From Spirochaetales bacterium (lineage in GTDB: Bacteria > Spirochaetota > Spirochaetia > Treponematales > Treponemataceae), in the NCBI GenBank assembly GCA_003252395.1, contig QKEL01000011.1, positions 515,585 through 579,584 of the forward strand: a stretch of 64,000 nt of DNA, in the 5' to 3' direction. Under the pieces are notes generated by a model. It did no database searches and had not been told where the DNA came from. It was given only the letters and a program-made list of their open reading frames with translations. This document shows positions 58,703 through 64,000 of the stretch, piece by piece. Position numbers and translations under genes: made by a program. Position 1 is the first letter of the stretch; each line of letters starts with the position of its first letter.

Positions 58703-59499
58703 CGTTCCGTTTCCCCGCTCTCCCACGCCGCTCCGTTGCCCCAGGGGAACCTCCCCCCGGCCGCGAGAACGAAATGGAACTTCGCGATGCCCAGGTCGAC
58801 CCACTGCAACCGGTACGCGTCCGGTATGCTCGCGGTGAGTTTTCCCCCTTTCCAGGAGAAGCGGACGGGTTTCGCGTTCTTGGCGCTCGGCGCCTTCAGG
58901 GCAGCCTCGATTCCCGCGCGAACGGTATCGGGCAGCGCGTCGTCCGCCTCGATAGAGGCGCCCACATCGGCTCCCCCGTTACCGCCAAACGTCCCCGATT
59001 CCTCCCTGCCTTCCCCGGTTCCCGCCCTCGTATCGGCGGTAAGGCCGTGGGTCAGCCGGTGGATCACTCGCTCCCGGAACGCCGGTTTTTCGGGCACGAA
59101 CCCGACGGGTATCACGCATTCCGCCTCGTCTTCCTCGGGCACCCCGAGGTCCGGGTGCCTTTTGTCGAAGGTTCCGCCCACCCAACAGGTGCCGAGTCCG
59201 TATGCCGTCGCCTCGAGCACGAGTCGTTCGCCGAAGTACCCGCATTTTTCCCGCCGGTTCGGGTCATCCTTCTTTCCCGCGAGCACCATCAGGGCCTTCA
59301 CGCCCGAGAACATCCCGTAGCTTCGCGCGAGAGAAGCGAAAGCGGCGCTTCCGTCCTCGATAAACCGGAAGGACAGTCCCTGCTCGCGGTTAAATTCCGC
59401 CATGAGTTCCATCAGCCGTTCCAGGATACTCGGCGGGATGGGGTCGCTCAAATACGCCCTCCGGGATTTTCGTATGGCAATCGCGTCCAGAATATTCAT
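58699..59499 (-). CDS. Nitroreductase-family protein (TM1586-like)
   Basis: The 266-residue flavoprotein begins with AIAIRKSRRAYLSDPIPPSIL, the nitroreductase FMN-binding start. It keeps LEATAYGLGTCWVGGTF and a second half (VRAGIEAALKAPSAKNAKPVRF) that repeats the fold, as in TM1586-type single-chain enzymes. A low-complexity Gly/Glu stretch (about 155-185) interrupts it. It probably reduces a quinone or nitro compound with NAD(P)H. It lies 3 nt after the mutarotase gene and overlaps the phosphodiesterase gene. Confidence 0.87.
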   Translation of the reverse strand: MNILDAIAIRKSRRAYLSDPIPPSILERLMELMAEFNREQGLSFRFIEDGSAAFASLARSYGMFSGVKALMVLAGKKDDPNRREKCGYFGERLVLEATAYGLGTCWVGGTFDKRHPDLGVPEEDEAECVIPVGFVPEKPAFRERVIHRLTHGLTADTRAGTGEGREESGTFGGNGGADVGASIEADDALPDTVRAGIEAALKAPSAKNAKPVRFSWKGGKLTASIPDAYRLQWVDLGIAKFHFVLAAGGRFPWGNGAAWESGETER

Positions 59500-59502
59500 A
59501 GG

Positions 59503-60438
59503 TTACTTCCCCGTTTCGATGGTCATCGCCTGGTAGGCCGTGGCGCCCGGCTCTACGCTTACGCGGTGGTTGAATACCGCGCCGGACTCCACGCAGACGA
59601 ACTTTCGCCACTCGCCCGGACCGAGGTCGGCAATGGACTCTCCCTTCGTTTCGCCGGGATTCCAAACCACGCTGTCCGGAAATCCTTCGCTTTTCACGGT
59701 TACCGGCTTGAGTCCCCTGCGCCCGAGGGCGTTTACTCCCGAGAGCGCGTTCGCGCCCGGTCCCCGGGTCGGTTCCGATCCCTCAATCGTCCGGTCCCTA
59801 TCTGAAAGATACACACGGTCCATCTCCCCGGCAAACCGAATCTCGCCCGTTTCGGGCTTCCGGGGCCAGGGGTCTCCCTCCGGGGCCGGTGCGCCCGCGC
59901 CGACCCGGTCATAATACTCGGCTCCCGCAAGGCCCGTAACCCGGGCCGTCCCGATATCGGGTATCCTGAAGTAGGTATGGAGCGCGTCGGTGAACGAGAA
60001 CGCCTCGTCGCCGGTATTCGTTACCGAAAGCGACACCGTCAGCCTCTCGCCCAGCGTAACCGCCAGCGCCGCCGCGAACCGATACGGCCACAGCTTCCGG
60101 CTCTCCGCGGAATCGGAAAGGCCGAGCACCAGTGTCGAGCCCTTGAGCCCTTCCTCGAAGGAAACGGTCTTCCACGCCGATATCCGTGCGAAGCCGTGCG
60201 GCGGCAGCGCGGGATTATCGAACCGCGGCCCAAACCACGGAAAGCACACCGGAATCCCGCCCCGAATAGGCTTCCCCGGCTCGAACGCGCTGACCGAGCT
60301 CATGAAAAGCACGTCCTCTTCCCCCTCCGGCCGGTACGAAAGAATATGCCCTCCATACAGTGAAATCTCCGCAGTCCCGTATTCATTGCTCACCGTCGCG
60401 ACGGTAATCCCCTCGACTCGCTCCGTAAACGTTATCAT
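59503..60438 (-). CDS. D-hexose-6-phosphate mutarotase (YeaD-like aldose 1-epimerase)
   Basis: The 311-residue beta-sandwich enzyme has YeaD-type motifs: AEISLYGGHILSYRPEGEEDVLFMS, IRGGIPVCFPWFGPR and PPHGFAR (catalytic His region). DALHTYFRIPDI and VVWNPGE lie in the second half. It interconverts anomers of glucose-6-phosphate or a related sugar phosphate. AAGGAG precedes ATG 60438. It is the first gene of a three-gene operon. Confidence 0.92.
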   Translation of the reverse strand: MITFTERVEGITVATVSNEYGTAEISLYGGHILSYRPEGEEDVLFMSSVSAFEPGKPIRGGIPVCFPWFGPRFDNPALPPHGFARISAWKTVSFEEGLKGSTLVLGLSDSAESRKLWPYRFAAALAVTLGERLTVSLSVTNTGDEAFSFTDALHTYFRIPDIGTARVTGLAGAEYYDRVGAGAPAPEGDPWPRKPETGEIRFAGEMDRVYLSDRDRTIEGSEPTRGPGANALSGVNALGRRGLKPVTVKSEGFPDSVVWNPGETKGESIADLGPGEWRKFVCVESGAVFNHRVSVEPGATAYQAMTIETGK

Positions 60439-60764
60439 GCTCCACTCCTTGAAACTTCGTTGGAAAATGCCTTGAACCTTCGTGTCCCGCTACCGCGATT
60501 CATTCCCGTTCAGGCGCGATCCTTCGCCGCCGAGCCCTCTTCCCCTCGGTTCTGTTCTTCATGCCGACCCGAGCGCCTGCTTTCCGATTCTCCGTTCTGG
60601 GCCGGTTTCTGTCAAGGATTCCTTCCGCTCCCGGCCTTCCCGGAAGATGAGCGATCGGTATCGCCCTCCGTAGGCCCCGTAAGGATAGCCCGAACAAGGC
60701 CTGACTTCGTGGATTCAAGGCAATAGGCCCTTTTCCCGGCGATAACTTCCCCGGAGGAATTATT
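60439..60764. other. Intergenic region between the mutarotase and integrase genes
   Basis: This 326-nt gap has no supported gene. GATAAC at about 60741-60746 may be the intI -10, with GGAGG (60753-60757) before the ATG. I looked for a core site of the form GTTRRRY (an attI) and found none that is convincing. Confidence 0.4.
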
Positions 60765-62486
60765 ATGGTTTTGCTCAGCATCTCCGGTAATCTCGCGTGG
60801 TCCCCGTCGTTCGCGTATCTCTATAAAACGGTTTCGCTTTTTCCCCCGAACCCCTCGTCTCGGGACCCCGTACCGCGCGATACCCTCGTCGCGCCAGAGC
60901 CCCGCCTCGCCCCGGGGTTCAAATTCCCGGCCGATACCGCCGTTCCCGCACGATCCCGTCGACCCCGGTTGATTATACAAATCGAGTACAATAAGCCGCT
61001 TTTTGGTATCCTTAAAAGGCTTCCCAGCGTCAGTTGGAACCGCGATCTCCGGCTGTGGACCATGATCGACACTCCCTATCAGGCGCGGCGGCTGCTCGAG
61101 GCCCTCTATTCCTCGGGCCTGTTTACCTTTTCGCCCGTTGACCCAATCGAGTCCAGTCCGAACGCCAGCCGGTTGTGCTCCGACCTTTCCTGGCCGGACG
61201 TTTCGGCCTATGCGCCTGCATTGGCCGATCCCCCGCGTTCTGCGCCGGGCCGCTCCCAAAATTTAGGTAACGCCGAGAGCCGCGGCGCCTCTTTCCGTTC
61301 TCCCGCCCCCCAGCCGGATTCATCGGCCTCGCGAACCCCTTCCGTCGGGTCGCATGAGCTCGCGCGAAAGCCGCTCCGGGCCGTCGCGGCCTTACCGGAA
61401 CGTTCATCGCCCGCATCGAAGATTTCTGCCCCGGTCCCAGCCTCGGTCCCTGCCCCTGTCTCTTCGTTGCCGTCGGATTCGAGAGCCCTCCTTCCCGTTG
61501 ATATCGCGGCCCGCGTAAGGCCCCTTCCGTCCTTCCCCCATGCGCGGGATTTTGTGGAAGCCTTACAGAGCCGTCATTACAGCGAGCGGACGATCACGGC
61601 CTACGTAAAGTGGCTGTTCCGCTATCATTGCTATTTCCCCGGTCGCGATATCTCGCAGACCGGCGAGAATGAAATCAATCAATTTCTGACCCATCTCGCG
61701 GTGATCGATAAGGTAGCCTCCTCAACGCAAAACCAGGCGCTTGCGGCGATTCTCTTCTATATGAAACAGGTTCTTGCCCGCCCCGTCACGGAATTGGGTG
61801 ATGTGGTGCGCGCCAAGAAGCCCGTGCATCTTCCGGTCGTTCTTTCGCGGGAGGAAATTCGCCGCGTCTTTGACCACCTTTTCGGGTATCGACTCCTTGC
61901 CGCCCGGCTCATGTACGGTACCGGCCTTCGCGTAGACGAATGCATATCGCTCCGCGTCCAGGATATCGATTTCGAGCAGATGGAGATCGTCGTTCGGAAC
62001 GGGAAGGGCGCGAAAGATCGCCGAACCATGTTGCCTCTCGCGTTGGTTGAGCCCCTGAAGCGGCATTTGGATGACGTGCGCAGGGTTCACGCGATCGATC
62101 TCGCCGAAGGATGGGGCGAGGTCTTTATTCCCGAGTCCCTTTCAAAGAAGTATCCCTATGCGGGCCGTGCCTGGCTATGGCAGTGGGTGTTTCCGCAGGA
62201 CCGTCGTTGGAGAAATCCCGTTAACGGGGTTCAGGGTCGCCACCACGTCGATTCGACCGTCATACAACGAGCGGTAGCGGAAGCGGTGACCCGGTCGGGC
62301 ATAGAAAAGCGCGCCTCCTGCCATAGTTTCCGCCATTCGTTCGCGACCCACCTCCTCGAAAACGGGTACGATATCCGAACGGTCCAGGAATTGCTCGGTC
62401 ATGCCGACCTAAAAACCACGATGGTGTATACCCATGTCTTGAATCGCGGTCCATCGGGGGTTAAAAGTCCCATGGACCTGCTTTAA
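60765..62486 (+). CDS. intI: Integron integrase (IntI) with a long N-terminal extension
   Basis: The 573-residue tyrosine recombinase is far longer than typical IntI (about 320-340 aa). The C-terminal 320 residues are a complete IntI: core-binding domain (about 255-345) and catalytic Arg389, Lys414, His520, Arg523, His546 and Tyr555. The IntI-specific insert (ESLSKKYPYAGRAWLWQWVFPQ, about 457-478) separates it from XerC/D. Residues 68-114 (IQIEYNKPLFGILKRLPSVSWNRDLRLWT...) resemble a small HARP-like module seen in some helicases and integrases. Residues 125-250 are a Pro/Ser/Ala-rich linker. GGAGG supports the start. It should recombine attI and attC sites to capture gene cassettes. AT-rich DNA begins right after its stop. 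Confidence 0.93.
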   Translation: MVLLSISGNLAWSPSFAYLYKTVSLFPPNPSSRDPVPRDTLVAPEPRLAPGFKFPADTAVPARSRRPRLIIQIEYNKPLFGILKRLPSVSWNRDLRLWTMIDTPYQARRLLEALYSSGLFTFSPVDPIESSPNASRLCSDLSWPDVSAYAPALADPPRSAPGRSQNLGNAESRGASFRSPAPQPDSSASRTPSVGSHELARKPLRAVAALPERSSPASKISAPVPASVPAPVSSLPSDSRALLPVDIAARVRPLPSFPHARDFVEALQSRHYSERTITAYVKWLFRYHCYFPGRDISQTGENEINQFLTHLAVIDKVASSTQNQALAAILFYMKQVLARPVTELGDVVRAKKPVHLPVVLSREEIRRVFDHLFGYRLLAARLMYGTGLRVDECISLRVQDIDFEQMEIVVRNGKGAKDRRTMLPLALVEPLKRHLDDVRRVHAIDLAEGWGEVFIPESLSKKYPYAGRAWLWQWVFPQDRRWRNPVNGVQGRHHVDSTVIQRAVAEAVTRSGIEKRASCHSFRHSFATHLLENGYDIRTVQELLGHADLKTTMVYTHVLNRGPSGVKSPMDLL

Positions 62487-62540
62487 GCATTGTTTTGTCC
62501 CCCATATGCGGGTTAGCGATAAGCCACGTGCGTGTCCGTA

Positions 62541-62570
62541 TTGACGGAAAATGGCTAAAAAAAGTAATAA
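62541..62570 (+). promoter_or_regulatory. Candidate promoter downstream of intI
   Basis: TTGACG (62541-62546), an 18-nt spacer and TAATAA (62565-62570, a weak -10) point into the AT-rich region. It could drive the small ORF at 62594 in the manner of a cassette promoter. That role is speculative. Confidence 0.35.
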
Positions 62571-62593
62571 ATGGCCGAAAGGAGGTCAAAATC

Positions 62594-62701
62594 ATGATAA
62601 AATCTTCAATATATAAACGGATAATAAAAAATATCGTATACCAGAGCTTGTTTCGGCGGCATGGAGAACGATCCGATTTTTCTCTTATATGGCCCAATTA
62701 A
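62594..62701 (+). CDS. Possible 35-residue basic peptide
   Basis: ATG 62594 follows a strong Shine-Dalgarno (AAAGGAGG, ending at 62585) by eight bases and opens a 35-codon frame starting MIKSSIYKRIIKNIVYQSLF and ending FSLIWPN. The N-terminal part could form an amphipathic basic helix. An overlapping 21-codon frame (62551-62616) reads MAKKSNKWPKGGQNHDKIFNI. No family is recognised. It lies between intI and the convergent recombinase gene. Confidence 0.4.
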   Translation: MIKSSIYKRIIKNIVYQSLFRRHGERSDFSLIWPN

Positions 62702-62747
62702 GGGCAGAACCGTCTCTTTTCCCGCCTAAAGCGCCGTCTTGGATCCG

Positions 62748-63632
62748 TTATGCCGATCTTAGGGAAAATCCCGGCTCCGAGCGGGGCGAGAACGGCGCGA
62801 GGCTGTCATGTAGGGTATCCAGGGGCGAGGTAATTCCCAGTACTTCCGGAGAACGCATGTGCAGGTATTTCATCGTCGTTTGAATATGCGAGTGCCCGAG
62901 CAGTTTCATGACGTGAAAGAGGCTTGTGCCGTGTTCGACCGAGTGGGTGGCGAAACAATGGCGAAGCGTATGAATCTTTAGGTTTTGGTCAAGGCCGGAT
63001 TTCACGATAAGCCCCTTGAATACCCTCCGCACCGATTCTTGTGATAGCGTTATTTCCCTGACTGAAGCGAAAAATAGGCTGTGCTTGGGTTGATAGCGGC
63101 TTATGTATTCCGCCAATAAGATTTTTGCCGAATTCGCGAGGATCGTGTGCCGGTCTTTCCCGTTTTTCCCCGCGCGCACGAATATGAGATTCCGTGAAAA
63201 ATCCAAATCCGTTATGCTAAGATTTAGTGCCTCGGATATTCGAAGCCCTGAGGAGTAGATCACTGAAAAAAGGGTTCGGTACTTTAAATTGGTGCACGAA
63301 GAGAGGAGCCTTCCTACGTCGTTTGGGCTTAGTATCCTTGGAAGGCGATCCGCTTCCTTGTGGAAACGAATAACCGGAACCCTATTTAGGATTCCGTGAC
63401 TCCTGTAGAAAAATTTAATTGCTTCGTAATAAAGACGGATCGTTGCCTCTCTCTTCCCCCTCTCTCTAAGACTCAAAAAAAAGGTTTCGACCTCGATTGA
63501 GTCAATCTCTAAAGGCGATTTACCAAAAAAATGTGCCAACACCGATACGCACGAAGTATACGATTTCACGGTCTTGGGAGAGTAACCTCTCGTTACCATA
63601 TATCGAATCATCTCATCCCGTAACTTCCCCAT
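62748..63632 (-). CDS. Tyrosine recombinase/site-specific integrase (XerC/D-like)
   Basis: The 294-residue protein has an N-terminal SAM-like core-binding domain (MVTRGYSPKTVKSYTSCVSVLAHFFGKSP) and a complete catalytic set: Arg131, Lys156, His221, Arg224, His247 and Tyr256. It lacks the IntI insert. It resembles stand-alone recombinases found with IS91-like elements or plasmids more than chromosomal XerC/D, but no transposase is adjacent. Codon choice is AT-rich, unlike the rest of the window, which suggests recent acquisition. It is convergent with intI. AAGGGG precedes the ATG. The residues after Tyr256 (SPEVLGITSPLDTL) resemble the end of IntI. Confidence 0.92.
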   Translation of the reverse strand: MGKLRDEMIRYMVTRGYSPKTVKSYTSCVSVLAHFFGKSPLEIDSIEVETFFLSLRERGKREATIRLYYEAIKFFYRSHGILNRVPVIRFHKEADRLPRILSPNDVGRLLSSCTNLKYRTLFSVIYSSGLRISEALNLSITDLDFSRNLIFVRAGKNGKDRHTILANSAKILLAEYISRYQPKHSLFFASVREITLSQESVRRVFKGLIVKSGLDQNLKIHTLRHCFATHSVEHGTSLFHVMKLLGHSHIQTTMKYLHMRSPEVLGITSPLDTLHDSLAPFSPRSEPGFSLRSA

Positions 63633-63660
63633 AACATACCCCTTTTTGAACGTTCCGTAT

Positions 63661-63690
63661 TGTATAAATCTGACAACTAAATAGTAGCAA
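63661..63690 (-). promoter_or_regulatory. Candidate promoter of the second recombinase
   Basis: On the minus strand TTGCTA (63690-63685), an 18-nt spacer and TATACA (63666-63661) lie about 30 bases before ATG 63632. Confidence 0.45.
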
Positions 63691-63962
63691 TTCTTTCTCT
63701 TTCCTGATATCTCCCTTCAATAAATCTTTTATATGGTTCTGTAGAAAATCCAGTCATATTACGTATTTTGTTACGTTTAAGGGTGTTTCATCCAATTCCG
63801 TTCCCGTTATGAAGCGTTGACTACAGAATCACCCTCTTATATGGACAAGCAAATTGATGTTGGACGGACCCTTCGGGCCGAGGATAAACATAAAAGATTA
63901 ATTGCCTAATAAGTGATTTCTGTGTAATGGAATTCATTATTTAAGCTTTATTGGTATATAGA
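63691..63962. other. AT-rich noncoding region
   Basis: No gene is seen. AGGGTG near 63780 and CACCCT near 63830 form a distant inverted repeat. One GTTGGAC that fits the integron core GTTRRRY is present (about 63859), but it lacks a convincing partner, so no attC is claimed. Confidence 0.4.
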
Positions 63963-63997
63963 TTGACAAATATTGCATATGCGCATATATTATATGT
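63963..63997 (+). promoter_or_regulatory. Strong promoter with a palindrome in its spacer
   Basis: Consensus TTGACA (63963-63968), a 17-nt spacer and TATATT (63986-63991) lie six bases before an ATG at the window's last codon. The spacer and -10 contain the perfect palindrome ATATGCGCATAT (63977-63988), placed to block polymerase if a repressor binds. Confidence 0.65.
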
Positions 63998-64000
63998 ATG
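63998..64000 (+). CDS. Predicted start codon of a gene continuing past the window
   Basis: ATG 63998-64000 lies six bases after the -10 box, the same spacing as the leaderless starts elsewhere in the window. The product cannot be seen. Confidence 0.4.

Noticed and set aside
62748..63632. IS91-like or ISCR element around the second recombinase
   Set aside because: The recombinase resembles those found with IS91-type elements, but no Y1 transposase or defined ends are visible in the window.
62487..64000. attI and attC sites behind the integron integrase
   Set aside because: I searched for GTTRRRY and RYYYAAC cores. Only GTTGGAC near 63859 fits, and its best partner (ATCCAAT near 63791) does not give a paired L-box. 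GTTAGCG at about 62511 and GTTATGC at 62747 break the consensus. No site is claimed without a covariance-model scan.
63691..64000. Replication origin in the AT-rich right edge
   Set aside because: There is no cluster of DnaA boxes and no dnaA or dnaN nearby. The AT richness fits acquired DNA.

Overview
The window looks like chromosomal DNA of a GC-rich, motile, fermentative spirochaete (order Spirochaetales, Treponema-like). The evidence is a 286-residue FlaB-type flagellin with a sigma-28-like promoter, a FlgM-like anti-sigma factor, a chemoreceptor, a spirochaete-style lipoprotein next to a predicted outer-membrane protein, several large proteins I can match to no known family, and a complete [FeFe]-hydrogenase maturation operon beside NfnAB. 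The species cannot be fixed from the sequence alone. Coding density is high. Many genes overlap by ATGA, and long antisense ORFs are GC-rich shadows.

Layout. 0-9.5 kb: tcdA, a CHASE4/PAS/GGDEF/EAL protein, family-B DNA polymerase, a divergent isochorismatase-like hydrolase/GlxA-type regulator pair, and a chemoreceptor. 9.6-15.2 kb: lipoprotein plus outer-membrane protein, CPBP protease, GNAT. 15.2-22.4 kb: dnaX-ybaB-recR, a large unknown protein, flaB, a zinc-ribbon membrane protein, rsmI-flgM. 22.4-31.1 kb: an iron-ADH-like protein that has lost its metal ligands, a SpoU methyltransferase, an HDOD protein, a Lon-family protease, then a membrane protein, Nif3-like, lspA and a small membrane protein. 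31.1-39.5 kb: a large unknown protein, tRNA-Ala(GGC), a TolC/MFP/RND efflux operon, a YchJ-like SEC-C protein and a 19-bp tandem repeat. 39.6-47.7 kb: a UDG-like/EamA/MATE operon, nfnAB, an XRE membrane regulator and two PAP2 phosphatases. 47.7-56.5 kb: a sugar isomerase plus FMN oxidoreductase pair, and the operon TM1266-like - hydG - aspA-like - hydF - hydE. 56.5-60.4 kb: YjbQ, a Lys/Ala-rich basic protein, a phosphodiesterase/nitroreductase/mutarotase operon. 60.7-64.0 kb: an integron integrase (IntI) with an unusual long N-terminal extension. AT-rich DNA begins immediately after its stop codon and carries a small ORF, a second tyrosine recombinase, and a strong promoter with a built-in palindrome pointing out of the window.

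How the genes work together. The hyd genes build the H-cluster of an [FeFe] hydrogenase whose structural genes are not here. NfnAB balances NADH, NADPH and ferredoxin in the same kind of H2 metabolism. The flagellar, FlgM, chemoreceptor and c-di-GMP genes point to regulated motility.

The most notable observations are: the IntI extension and the compositional break behind it, which suggests an integron or other recombination platform continuing past position 64000; a recurring promoter architecture (a -10 box 6-7 nt before the start codon) that predicts many leaderless mRNAs; HydG with a shifted C-terminal cysteine pattern; and an iron-ADH homologue in which all four metal ligands appear replaced.
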